NCBI GenBank assembly: GCA_964645155.1
Contig: CAZYBG010000011.1
Span: 1 to 54,628 of the forward strand
Length of the DNA: 54,628 nt
DNA from: CAZYBG01 sp964645155
GTDB taxonomy: Bacteria > Pseudomonadota > Alphaproteobacteria > Rhodobacterales > Rhodobacteraceae
Reading direction: 5' to 3'
In this document: piece by piece, positions 24,573-32,962 of the stretch
How positions within the stretch are numbered: the first letter of the stretch is position 1
How the letters are laid out: the number at the start of each line of letters is the position of its first letter
The notes under the pieces: generated by a model
What the model was told of the DNA's origin: nothing
Databases searched by the model: none
Seen by the model: the letters and a program-made list of their open reading frames with translations, nothing else
Program-made: the position numbers and the translations under genes

Positions 24573-26741
24573 TCAGGTGGCGCGGATAACCGGCGGCCCG
24601 GCAACGATCCGGCCGATGACCGACGCCGCGAAACCCGCCCCGGCAAGGCGCGCGAGCAGATCCGGCACCGCTTCGGCGGGGACCGCGGCCAGCAGGCCGC
24701 CGGCCGTTTGCGGATCGAAGAGCAGTTCGGCGCGCGCGGTCGCGGGCAGCGCCCATGCTTCCGCGACGGCCGCGTTCGTCGCGTGGAGGCTGGAGCGGAT
24801 GCCGGCGGCGAGCAGGTCCTCGGCGCCCGCCAGCACGGGAAGCGCCGCAAGGTCGAGTTCGGCGCCCACGCCCGACGCTTCGAGCAGGCCCGCAAGGTGG
24901 CCGGCGAGGCCGAAGCCGGTGACGTCGGTCATGGCCCGCGCGACCGGGGCGAGGATCGCGGCGGCCGCACCCTGGGGCCGGGCCATGCTGGCAAGCGCGG
25001 CGGCAACCCACTCACCCCGCGCGGCAAGCTGCATATCGGCCGCCAGGATCACCCCGGTGCCGAGCGGTTTCGTCAGGACCAGCGCATCGCCGGCACCGGC
25101 GCCCGCCTGGCCGACCACCCGCCCGGCGGCGATGCCGGTCACCGTGAAGCCGACCGAAAGCTCGGCGCCGATTGCGCTGTGGCCGCCCACGATCTCGGCC
25201 CCCGCCTCGGCGAAGGCCGCGGCGGCGGCGGCCATGATCTCGGCCAGCGTTGCGGCCTGCAGCGGCGCGCTCATCCGCGGCAGCACCACCTGCGCAAGCG
25301 CCGCCTGCGGCGCCGCGCCCATCGCCCAGACATCGCCGAGTGCATGCACCGCGGCGATCCGCGCCAGCAGCCAGGCATCGGACGTGAAGGCGCGGAGCGT
25401 GTCGGTGGTCACCACCTGCCGGACGCCGCCGAGCTGCAGCACGGCTGCGTCGTCTCCCGCCCCGGCCGCGACATCGGCGCGGCCCGATACCGGCAGGCCG
25501 GCGAGCGCCGCTGCCAGCGCCGACCGGCCGACCTTGGCAGCGCAGCCACCGCAGAGCGGCTGCCCGCCCGCCTCGGCCCGCGCGCCGAGCGCCGCGAAGG
25601 CCGGAACGTCGGCGGCGGCCATCGGGCCGAGGTCGGCGAAGCCCGCCATGAACCGCCGGTCGATGTGGTCCTTCCAGCGCCAGATCCAGCCGCCGGCGGC
25701 GCGCAGGCCCGCGCGATCGGCCACCGCCCGCTTCGCGCCGCAGGAGATGAGCTTGAGGTAGTCGCGCTGGGGCCGGTACGGGCGGAGCGCTGCGCCGGCC
25801 AGCGCGGCGCGCAAGTTGTCGAACAGCACCGGCGCCTGCCGGACGGCGAAGACGCCGGCCTTGGGCCGCGGCGCATGCGCAAGATGCGCGCAGTCGCCCA
25901 CCGCGAAGACCGCCGGGTCACCCACCGAGGCAAGCATGGGCCCGACCGTGACGAACCCCCCGGTCAGATCGAGCCCGGTCGCCGTAAGCCAGCCTTGCGG
26001 CCGCGCCCCGGCCGCCCCGGCGGTGAAAGCCGAAGGCAGGCGCTCGCCGCCCGCGAGGACGATGTGGTCGGGACCGACGGCCTCGACGCCCACGCCGGTG
26101 CGCAGGGCGATGCCGAGCCGCCGCGCCTCGGCGAGGATCGCGGCGCGGCTGCCCGGCGAGAGCTCGGCCAGAACCGTCGGCGACGCCTCGACGATGGTGA
26201 CCGCATCAGGCCCCAGCCGGTGCGCCATCGCCATCGCCAGCTCGGCCCCGGCGACGCCGCCGCCGATCACCACCGCATCGCGCGGCGCGCCGGCCCCGAC
26301 CGCCGCGACGTGCCGCGCCCAGGCCTCGGCGAAAGGGCCGAGAGGCTTCGCGGGGTGGGCATGGTCGGCAAAGCCCGGCAGGTCGGGCATCGCCGAGGTC
26401 ACGCCGATGTCGATCGAGGCGATGTCGTAGCGCACCGGCGCGCGTCCCGGCACGTGGATATGCCGCGCGGCGCGGTCGATGCCGGCCGCGCGGCCGAGGA
26501 TCAGCCGGGCGCCCGCGAAGCGGGCCAGGCGGACGAGGTCGATCATCAGCGCCTCGCGCGGATAGTGGCCCGCGACATGGCCGGGCAACATGCCCGAATA
26601 GGCCGCCACCGGCCACGGGTCGATCAGCGTCAGCCGCGCGCCCGGCAGCGGGTTCATCCCCCAGCGCCGCAGCACGAGGGCATGGGTGTGCCCGCCCCCG
26701 ATCAGGACGAGGTCACGGGTGAGCGGACATTCCCTTTGCAT
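24573..26741 (-). CDS. selD: Selenide, water dikinase fused to an FAD/NAD(P)-dependent oxidoreductase domain
   Basis: This is a 722-residue fusion. Residues 1 to about 375 are an NDH2-like pyridine-nucleotide oxidoreductase, with the first Rossmann motif IGGGHTHALVLRRW (14-27), the second VVIGGGVAGAELAMA (157-171) and the FAD motif VFAVGDCAHL (279-288). Residues from about 395 are SelD, which makes selenophosphate from selenide and ATP. The catalytic Cys400 and Lys403 lie in LCGGCAAKVG, with cysteine rather than selenocysteine, and GAGDDAAVL follows near residue 426. A GGGAAAGG ribosome site precedes the ATG at 26741. Similar fusions are known in bacteria and eukaryotes. The convergent mnmH is the obvious consumer of the product. 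Confidence 0.93.
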   Translation of the reverse strand: MQRECPLTRDLVLIGGGHTHALVLRRWGMNPLPGARLTLIDPWPVAAYSGMLPGHVAGHYPREALMIDLVRLARFAGARLILGRAAGIDRAARHIHVPGRAPVRYDIASIDIGVTSAMPDLPGFADHAHPAKPLGPFAEAWARHVAAVGAGAPRDAVVIGGGVAGAELAMAMAHRLGPDAVTIVEASPTVLAELSPGSRAAILAEARRLGIALRTGVGVEAVGPDHIVLAGGERLPSAFTAGAAGARPQGWLTATGLDLTGGFVTVGPMLASVGDPAVFAVGDCAHLAHAPRPKAGVFAVRQAPVLFDNLRAALAGAALRPYRPQRDYLKLISCGAKRAVADRAGLRAAGGWIWRWKDHIDRRFMAGFADLGPMAAADVPAFAALGARAEAGGQPLCGGCAAKVGRSALAAALAGLPVSGRADVAAGAGDDAAVLQLGGVRQVVTTDTLRAFTSDAWLLARIAAVHALGDVWAMGAAPQAALAQVVLPRMSAPLQAATLAEIMAAAAAAFAEAGAEIVGGHSAIGAELSVGFTVTGIAAGRVVGQAGAGAGDALVLTKPLGTGVILAADMQLAARGEWVAAALASMARPQGAAAAILAPVARAMTDVTGFGLAGHLAGLLEASGVGAELDLAALPVLAGAEDLLAAGIRSSLHATNAAVAEAWALPATARAELLFDPQTAGGLLAAVPAEAVPDLLARLAGAGFAASVIGRIVAGPPVIRAT

Positions 26742-26848
26742 GGGCCTTTCCCGGTTCGCCAGCAGCCGATAGCCTGCCCCGGATAGCCTCCGCCGGGGCG
26801 AAAGGCGAGGCCCGGCGCCGATCGGCCGGGGCCCGAGGGAGAAACAGG

Positions 26849-28030
26849 GTGGCCGCCGACAACCTGCCGTTCAGCCGTACCGAATATTCCGACCGCCTCG
26901 CCCGCGTCCGCACCGAGATGGCGCGCCGCGGCCTCGACCTGCTCATCGTGTCGGATCCGTCCAACATGGCCTGGCTGACCGGCTACGACGGCTGGTCGTT
27001 CTATGTCCACCAGGCGGTGATCCTCGCGCCCGGGGGCGAGCCGATCTGGTGGGGCCGCGGCATGGACGCCGCCGGCGCGCGGCGAACCGTCTGGATCGCC
27101 GAGCCGAACATCCTCGGCTATGCCGACAGCCTCGTGCAGAACCCCCGGGCGCACCCGATGGGCGACCTGGCATCCCGGCTGGCCGAGCGTGGCCTCGACC
27201 GCGGCCGGGCCGGGGTGGAGTTCGACAACTACTACTACTCGGCCGCCGCGCATGCCGCGCTCGGCGCCGCACTGCCCGACCTGCGCCTCGAGGACGCGAC
27301 CGGCCTCGTCAACTGGCAGCGCGCCGTCAAGAGCCCGGCCGAGATCGGCTACCTGCGGCGCGCGGCGCGGATCGTCGAGCGGATGCACGCCGTGATCCGC
27401 CAGACCGCCGAGCCGGGCATGCCGAAGAACGTGCTGGTGGCCGAGATCCTGAAGGCGGGCGTGCTGGGCGCCGACGGCCAGTGGGGCGACTACCCCGCGA
27501 TCGTGCCGATGGCGCCCTCGGGGATGGACGCCACCGCACCGCACCTGACATGGGACGACCGCCCGCTCCGCCGCGGCGAGGCCACGTTCTTCGAGATCGC
27601 CGGCGTCTGCCGGCGCTACCACGCGCCGCAGTCGCGCACGATCTTCCTCGGCCGCCCGCCCGAGACCTACCGCCGGGCCGAGGCGGCCGTTGCCGAGGCG
27701 ACCGAGGCCGCCCTTGCCGTCGCCCGCCCGGGCGAGACCTGCGAGGCCGTGGCGATGGCCTTCAACGACACGCTCAACCGCCTCGGGTTCGCCAAGGACA
27801 GCCGCTGCGGCTATTCGGTCGGCCTGAGCTATCCGCCCGACTGGGGCGAGCGCACGATGTCGCTGCGCACGGGCGACCGGACCGAGCTCCGCCCCGGTAT
27901 GGTGTTCCATTTCATGCCGGCGCTCTGGCTCGACGACGGCGGCATCGAGACGACCGAGCCGATCCTGATCGGCGAGGCCGGCGCCGAGCGGCTCTGCTCC
28001 ACGCCGCCGGGCCTTGTGGTGAAGGAATAG
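26849..28030 (+). CDS. M24-family hydrolase, ectoine hydrolase (DoeA/EutD)-like
   Basis: This is a 393-residue member of the creatinase/Xaa-Pro peptidase fold. The sequence follows ectoine hydrolases closely: LLIVSDPSNMAWLTGYDGWS, WWGRGMDA, VNWQRAVKSPAEI and YPPDWGERTMSLR. That enzyme opens the ectoine ring to N-acetyl-diaminobutyrate. The start is GTG at 26849, after a GAGGGAGAAACAG ribosome site. The usual partners (doeB deacetylase, transaminase, uehABC or ABC uptake) are absent from the window, so it is an orphan copy and its substrate could be another cyclic amidine. Confidence 0.82.
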   Translation: MAADNLPFSRTEYSDRLARVRTEMARRGLDLLIVSDPSNMAWLTGYDGWSFYVHQAVILAPGGEPIWWGRGMDAAGARRTVWIAEPNILGYADSLVQNPRAHPMGDLASRLAERGLDRGRAGVEFDNYYYSAAAHAALGAALPDLRLEDATGLVNWQRAVKSPAEIGYLRRAARIVERMHAVIRQTAEPGMPKNVLVAEILKAGVLGADGQWGDYPAIVPMAPSGMDATAPHLTWDDRPLRRGEATFFEIAGVCRRYHAPQSRTIFLGRPPETYRRAEAAVAEATEAALAVARPGETCEAVAMAFNDTLNRLGFAKDSRCGYSVGLSYPPDWGERTMSLRTGDRTELRPGMVFHFMPALWLDDGGIETTEPILIGEAGAERLCSTPPGLVVKE

Positions 28031-28073
28031 GACTTGACGGCCCAGGGCCCCTCGCCTACCTACGCGGCGCTCT

Positions 28074-28150
28074 GGCGGAGTAGCTCAGCTGGTTAGAGCA
28101 GAGGAATCATAATCCTTGTGTCGGGGGTTCAAATCCCTCCTCCGCTACCA
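28074..28150 (+). tRNA. tRNA-Met (anticodon CAU)
   Basis: This is a 77-nt tRNA. The acceptor stem GGCGGAG pairs with CTCCGCT (a G-U first pair), followed by discriminator A and an encoded CCA. The D-arm is GCTCAGCTGGTTAGAGC. The anticodon stem GAGGA/TCCTT holds the loop ATCATAA with anticodon CAT, and the T-arm is GGGGGTTCAAATCCCTC. The sequence looks like alphaproteobacterial elongator tRNA-Met; a tRNA-Ile2 read with lysidine also has CAT but differs in the arms. Confidence 0.95.
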
Positions 28151-28672
28151 TCCGCCTGGCCGTACACTCTCAGGCGGCGCTGCAGGGTTGAAGCGTCGGT
28201 TTCGTTCTCCGTCTGTTCGGTCGGCCGCCAACGCAGCCGACCTTCACTCGGCCGAGCATCGTGGCGCACGCAGCCATGATTCACGACGCACTTCAGGGGC
28301 GCAGCGCACCGCCCGTTGCGCCGGCCGGCAGGTGACCGGATCGGCGCGGGCGCTCCGTCCGGTCGGGGAACTGCCTTCCAGGGTGGTTCACGAAGATCGC
28401 GGATGTCGCAGAGCCGCCTCGGGAGTCCGGCGCGACGATGGCGCATACCTGCCATGGCAGCGATCGCGTGCCGGGCGTGCAAGGCCAACCGGAGCGACGT
28501 GGTGGCCGGCTCGGTCGTCGGCCGCGGCGAGGTGGTGCCGGCATGCCGGTTGCGGGCCTGCCGACCACCATGCGCGTGCACGTTCTCCCGCAGGCCGCGT
28601 CGTCGCTTCTTCCGGGAGCGGTGCGTCCCCGAGCGCATGTCGCGGGCGCGGCCGTTCCGGCGCCGAAGGAAT
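28151..28672. other. 522-nt region with no recognisable gene
   Basis: Between the tRNA and the kinase gene (convergent) several short open frames exist on both strands, the longest about 170 codons, but all are rich in Arg/Pro/Gly and lack a recognisable fold, ribosome site or consistent third-position bias. No transposase, integrase or repeat of the tRNA 3' end was found. It is the largest gene-free stretch of the window and may be decayed coding sequence. Confidence 0.6.
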
Positions 28673-30145
28673 TCAGCCGTCCGCCGCCGGGACCGGGCGC
28701 AGGTCGTTCCAGCGGGCCCGCCGCTCGGTAAGTACCCCGGCGAGTGCCGGATCGGGCAACACGCTCGCCCGGAAGGGAACCGGCTCGGTCAGCGCCGCGT
28801 CCGCCGCCCCCTGCCCCCGCGCGGCGGCCGCCAGCCGTGCCGCGCCGAGCGTGGCGCAGAGGTCCGCATCACCGGGCAGCGCGAGCACCCGCCCGAGCGC
28901 GGTGGCCATCAGCCGCAGCCAGAACGGGCTGCGCGTGCCGCCCCCCACGGCAGACAGCGTATCCGCGGGCACCCCGGCTGCCTGCTGTGCCACAAGGCAG
29001 TCGGCGAACAGGAAGGCCACGCCCTCGAGCGTGGCATAGCCCAGCATGGCGCGGCTGGTGCCGGGGTGGAGGCCCGCCAGGCTCCCCTGCGCGTCGGGTC
29101 GGTTCAGCGGCGTGCGGATGCCGGTGAGCGCGGGCAGGAACACCGGCGCATCGGCCACCGCCGGGGTGGCGGCCAGCGCCTCGGCCTCGGCGGCGAGCGT
29201 GGCGGCGTTGGTGCCGGTGAAGGCGGCTGCCCAGTCGAGCGCAGCCGTGGCGGTCATCACCACGCCCATCGACAGGAAGGTGCCGGCCGCCGCGTGCGCG
29301 CTGGTCAGCACCGCGCTTTCCGGGGCGGGGTGGAAGGCGGCATCGACCAGACAGACCACGCCGGAGGTGCCGATCGTCAGCACCCCCTCGCCCGGCCGGG
29401 CGCCGCCAGCGCCGAGCGTGCTGGCCATGTTGTCGCCCGCCCCGGCCGCGACGGGCAGCCCTCCGCGCAGGCCCCAGCGCGCCGCCAGCAGGGGGCGCAG
29501 GCCGCCCGCCGCCTCCCATGGTTGCACGACAGGCGGCAGGTACGACGGGTCCCAGCCGGCGGCGGTGCAGAGCGCAGGGTCCCAGGCGCCCGCGACCACG
29601 TCAAACAGCTGCGTCCCGCCCGCGTCGGTTGGCTCGCTCGCCACCTCTCCGGTCAGCGCAAGGCGCACGTAGTCCTTCGTCAGCATCAGCATCCGCGCCC
29701 GCGCGAAGGCCTCGGGCTCGTGCCGGGCAAGCCACATCAGCTTGGGCGCGGTGATCCCCGGATCCGGCGCGCCGTTGGTGCGCCGGCCGATGTCGGGAAC
29801 GTGGGCCAGAAGCCGGGCGCATTCCGCCACCGCGCGCTGGTCGTTCCACAGCATCGCGGGGCGGACGGGGCGCAAGGCATCATCGAGCAGCAGCGCCGCC
29901 AGCATCTGCCCCGACAGGCCGATGCCCTCGACCGCGGCCATGCAGGACGGCCGGGCAGCGGCAATCTCGTCGAGACAGGCGAAGACCGCGCCGACCCAGA
30001 GGTCGGGATCCTGCTCCGACCAGCCCACCCGCGGGCGCGAGACCCCGATCGGGCGCTTCGCCTCGGCCAGCGGGCGCGCGAGATCTTCGAAGAGGACCGC
30101 CTTGATGCCTGAGGTTCCGAGGTCGATGCCGATGTGCAGGCTCAC
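28673..30145 (-). CDS. FGGY-family carbohydrate kinase (xylulokinase-like)
   Basis: This is a 490-residue sugar kinase that phosphorylates a ketose or polyol with ATP. The N-terminal phosphate loop is IGIDLGTSGIKAVLF, substrate-domain motifs are IGLSGQMLAALLLD and MLWNDQRAV, and the C-terminal ATPase core has TIGTSGVVCLVD and LSAVGGGTRSPFWLRLMA. It is closest in appearance to XylB; the substrate could be D-xylulose, another ketopentose or a polyol. Its ATG overlaps the SorC regulator stop by 4 nt. It is the last gene of the minus arm: binding protein, two permeases, regulator, kinase. Confidence 0.88.
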   Translation of the reverse strand: MSLHIGIDLGTSGIKAVLFEDLARPLAEAKRPIGVSRPRVGWSEQDPDLWVGAVFACLDEIAAARPSCMAAVEGIGLSGQMLAALLLDDALRPVRPAMLWNDQRAVAECARLLAHVPDIGRRTNGAPDPGITAPKLMWLARHEPEAFARARMLMLTKDYVRLALTGEVASEPTDAGGTQLFDVVAGAWDPALCTAAGWDPSYLPPVVQPWEAAGGLRPLLAARWGLRGGLPVAAGAGDNMASTLGAGGARPGEGVLTIGTSGVVCLVDAAFHPAPESAVLTSAHAAAGTFLSMGVVMTATAALDWAAAFTGTNAATLAAEAEALAATPAVADAPVFLPALTGIRTPLNRPDAQGSLAGLHPGTSRAMLGYATLEGVAFLFADCLVAQQAAGVPADTLSAVGGGTRSPFWLRLMATALGRVLALPGDADLCATLGAARLAAAARGQGAADAALTEPVPFRASVLPDPALAGVLTERRARWNDLRPVPAADG

Positions 30146-31113
30146 GGCGCCGCCCCGAGGACGGCGCGGGCCGTCGCCTCGTCGGTCACGAAGGTGTCGA
30201 CGAGGCCGAGGCCAAGCAGTGCGCGGATGATCGCCACCTTGTGCATCCCGCCGGCGGCAAGGATCACGTTGGGGATGCGCGCGAGATCGGGCAGGCCGAT
30301 CCCGATCACCCGGTCGTTGATCGGATGCGGCAGGGGCCGGCCCCCGGCGTCGAGTACCGTGCCGAGCACGTCGCCCACCGCGCCAAGGGCCAGAAGCTCC
30401 TCCATCGTCACGTCCGAGGGCAGCCCGTCGCGGATCAGGAGCGATCGCTTCGAGAGGTCGCCCGCGGCCATCGCCAGGGCGTCCACCGCCCGGATCTTCT
30501 CGATCACTTCGCGAAACACGTCGAGTTCGATGATGGTGTCGCGCGTCTCGCGCGAGCCGGCGTAGAGCGGCGCGGTGAAGTAGCTGTGCTGCGCGCCGAT
30601 CAGGTCGGCCAGCCGCGTGGTGATCTCAAAGCTGTTGAGGTCCGATCCCTTGGTCAGCCCGCCCATGACCGAGATCACCTCGAGGTCGGGCCGCTCCATC
30701 GCCGCGACGAAGCGGGTGGCTAGGTTCAGCGTGTTGCCCCACGACATGCCGAAGAGCTTCACCGCGGGGTCGGCCAGGACCTCGGTCAGCAGATGGCCGA
30801 GCGCCGCACCCACGATGGTCTGCACGTCGCGCGGATCCGCTGGCGACGGCGCGACATAGGCCTTCGACAGCGCGAAGCGGTCGGCCAGTGCCTGTTCGAG
30901 GTCGAAGCAGGCCGCGAAGGCGGTGTTGAAGGTGATCCGGACAAGGCCGCGACGCCGCGCCTCGGCCAGCGCCTTGTTCACCCGCAGCCGCGTCGCCGAG
31001 AGCTTTCCGGCAACCTGCTCCTGCGTCAGCCCCTCGGTGTAGTAGGCCCAGGCCACCTGCGCGAGAAAGCGTTCCTCGGCATCGACCCGCGGCAGTTTCG
31101 GGGCCCGCGCCAT
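30142..31113 (-). CDS. SorC/DeoR-type sugar-binding transcriptional regulator
   Basis: This is a 323-residue regulator. A short N-terminal helix-turn-helix (GLTQEQVAGKLSATRLRVNK, about residues 29-48) is followed by the sugar-phosphate-binding SorC domain, with FGMSWGNTLNLATRFV, VISVMGGLT and GMHKVAIIRALLGLGLVDT-like features near the end. The family includes EryD (erythritol) and SorC/DalR-type regulators that sense a phosphorylated sugar. It lies between the permease gene (4-nt gap) and the kinase (4-nt overlap), so the effector is probably the kinase product. The inverted repeat at 34312-34343 is its likely operator. Confidence 0.9.
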   Translation of the reverse strand: MARAPKLPRVDAEERFLAQVAWAYYTEGLTQEQVAGKLSATRLRVNKALAEARRRGLVRITFNTAFAACFDLEQALADRFALSKAYVAPSPADPRDVQTIVGAALGHLLTEVLADPAVKLFGMSWGNTLNLATRFVAAMERPDLEVISVMGGLTKGSDLNSFEITTRLADLIGAQHSYFTAPLYAGSRETRDTIIELDVFREVIEKIRAVDALAMAAGDLSKRSLLIRDGLPSDVTMEELLALGAVGDVLGTVLDAGGRPLPHPINDRVIGIGLPDLARIPNVILAAGGMHKVAIIRALLGLGLVDTFVTDEATARAVLGAAP

Positions 31114-31117
31114 GGCG

Positions 31118-31957
31118 CTACTTCACGGCGCCCATGGTCAGCCCGCGCACCAGATGCTTCGACGCAAGCAGCGCGAAGATCAGCACGGGGATCACGATCA
31201 GGGTCGAGGTCGCCATGATCTTGCCATAGGGCACGTCGTAGCCTTCCATGAAGGTGACGGCCATCGCGGGGGCCGTCTTGGCGTTCTTCGGCGCAAGGAT
31301 GTAGGCGAACAGCAGTTCGTTCCACGAGAAGATGAACGACAGGATCGCCGAGACCGCGACGCCGGGCATCGCGAGCGGCAGGCAGATCGAGCGGAAGATG
31401 CGCCACTGCGAGGCACCTTCCAGCATCGCCGCCTCGTCGAGCTCGAAGGGGATCGAGCGGAACTGGTCGGTGCAGATCCAGATCACGATGGGCAGCGTGA
31501 AGGTGAGATACATCAGGATCAGCGCAATATGGGTGTCGCGCATCCCGACCTCGCGCGCGATCAGGAACACCGGGAAAGCCAGCACCACGGGGCTGACGAA
31601 GCGGTTGGTGATGAACCAGAACCAGAGCTCCTTCTTGGCGCGGAACTCGAAGCGGGCAAGGGCGTAGGCCGCGGGGCAGCCGAGGCCGATGGCAAGAACG
31701 GTGGTGGACACCGCGACGATGATCGAGTTGACGAGCGAGGCCCCGACCCGGTCCTGGAACAGCACCTCGGTGTAGTTCGAAAGCGTCGGCGTGAAGAGCC
31801 AGGCCGGCGGCGACTGCAGCGCCACGGCCTGCGTCTTCAGGCTCGTCGTTACCATCCAGTAGAACGGAAAGACGCAGAACAGGCAGATGACCGTCAGCAT
31901 CACGGTCTGGACGACGAGGCTGCGCGCCGCGCCCGGCGGCGATCCGGCCTGCATCAT
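31118..31957 (-). CDS. Carbohydrate ABC transporter permease (MalG class)
   Basis: This is a 279-residue CUT1 permease with about six helices. The EAA loop, DEAAMLEGASQWRIFRSICL, is near residue 175. The start at 31957 overlaps the stop of the other permease by 4 nt. It forms the membrane channel with the 292-residue MalF-class partner. It is part of a sugar/polyol importer whose ATPase is encoded on the opposite arm at 34419. Confidence 0.94.
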   Translation of the reverse strand: MMQAGSPPGAARSLVVQTVMLTVICLFCVFPFYWMVTTSLKTQAVALQSPPAWLFTPTLSNYTEVLFQDRVGASLVNSIIVAVSTTVLAIGLGCPAAYALARFEFRAKKELWFWFITNRFVSPVVLAFPVFLIAREVGMRDTHIALILMYLTFTLPIVIWICTDQFRSIPFELDEAAMLEGASQWRIFRSICLPLAMPGVAVSAILSFIFSWNELLFAYILAPKNAKTAPAMAVTFMEGYDVPYGKIMATSTLIVIPVLIFALLASKHLVRGLTMGAVK

Positions 31958-32832
31958 CGCACCTCACGGTAGAACATGCGGATATAGAGCCGCGCCAGCA
32001 CGATCGTGATGGCCAGCAGCACGATCGACTGGGCCGAGGCCATGCCGATATCGAACTGCCGGTTGCCGACGCGCTCGATCAGGATGGCGATGAACTCGGT
32101 CGCGTTGCCGGGGCCCCCGCGTGTCATGGTGAAGACCATGTCGAACAGCTTGAGCGTGTCGGCGGTGCGCAGGATCAGCACCGCGACGAGGCCGGGGATC
32201 AGGAACGGAAGCTGCACGTGGCGCAGCACGGCCCACCAGCTCTTGGTCTCGAGCTGGGCCGCCTCCTCGATCTCGGGCGGCACGGTCGAGAGGCCCGCGA
32301 GCAGCACCAGCGCGACGAAGGGCGTCCATTGCCAGACATCCCAGAGGATCACGCCGATGAAGGCGTTGAACGGATCGCCGATGAAGTTGATCGGCTCGAC
32401 CCCCACCCACCCCAGCATCTGGTTGAAGACGCCGTACTTCTGGTTCAGCGTGACCTGCGCGAGCAGGCCGACGACGGCGTAGGTGGTCGCCATCGGCAGC
32501 ACCAGCGTGAGCCGCGTGAGCGTCTTGAAGAAGCCGAGGCCGGGGCGGTGCAGCAGCAGCGCGATCATCAGCCCCAGCGCGATCTGGATCGGCACCGAGA
32601 CGACGAACAGCGTCGCCGTGCGGCGCATCGCCGCCCAGAACACCGGATCGGTCAGGACGGTGCCGTAGTTGTCGAGCCCGACGAACTTCTGCCGGGCGAC
32701 ACGCGTCAGGTTGAACTGGTGCAGGCTCTTCCAGACGGCATAGCCGAGCGGCACGATGCCGACGACAAGCAGGGTCAGCACCGAGGGGCCGAGGAAGCCA
32801 AGGATGGTGCGGCGCTTGACGCGGACTGTCAT
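31954..32832 (-). CDS. Carbohydrate ABC transporter permease (MalF class)
   Basis: This is a 292-residue CUT1 permease with about six helices and the EAA loop EIEEAAQLETKSWWAVLRHV near residue 182. It follows the binding-protein gene after 130 nt that contain a strong hairpin (32910-32941), a common arrangement that keeps binding-protein expression above permease expression. Length and motifs match sorbitol/mannitol-type (SmoF-like) permeases. Confidence 0.94.
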   Translation of the reverse strand: MTVRVKRRTILGFLGPSVLTLLVVGIVPLGYAVWKSLHQFNLTRVARQKFVGLDNYGTVLTDPVFWAAMRRTATLFVVSVPIQIALGLMIALLLHRPGLGFFKTLTRLTLVLPMATTYAVVGLLAQVTLNQKYGVFNQMLGWVGVEPINFIGDPFNAFIGVILWDVWQWTPFVALVLLAGLSTVPPEIEEAAQLETKSWWAVLRHVQLPFLIPGLVAVLILRTADTLKLFDMVFTMTRGGPGNATEFIAILIERVGNRQFDIGMASAQSIVLLAITIVLARLYIRMFYREVR

Positions 32833-32909
32833 GGGCGGACTCTCCGGGGCTCGGGGCGCACAGGCTGCGGCGGGGCGAGCCTACGCCGATGCCGGCAGGG
32901 CGGGAAGGG

Positions 32910-32941
32910 GCGCAGGCCGCCCGGAGGGGGGCCGCCTGCGC
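32910..32941 (-). terminator. Intra-operon stem-loop after the sugar-binding-protein gene
   Basis: GCGCAGGC (32910-32917) pairs perfectly with GCCTGCGC (32934-32941) around a 16-nt GC-rich loop. On the minus strand it lies 22 nt after the binding-protein stop and about 80 nt before the first permease. It probably attenuates transcription or protects the upstream mRNA. Confidence 0.5.
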
Positions 32942-32962
32942 GCCGTGGTCAGGTGCGCAGGA

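Noticed and set aside
24573..26741. Selenocysteine codon in selD
   Set aside because: The catalytic position is an ordinary Cys codon and the reading frame has no in-frame TGA.
28293..28571. A 92-codon minus-strand frame downstream of the tRNA as a gene
   Set aside because: No ribosome site, no recognisable domain, and Arg/Pro-rich composition; it is treated as non-coding.
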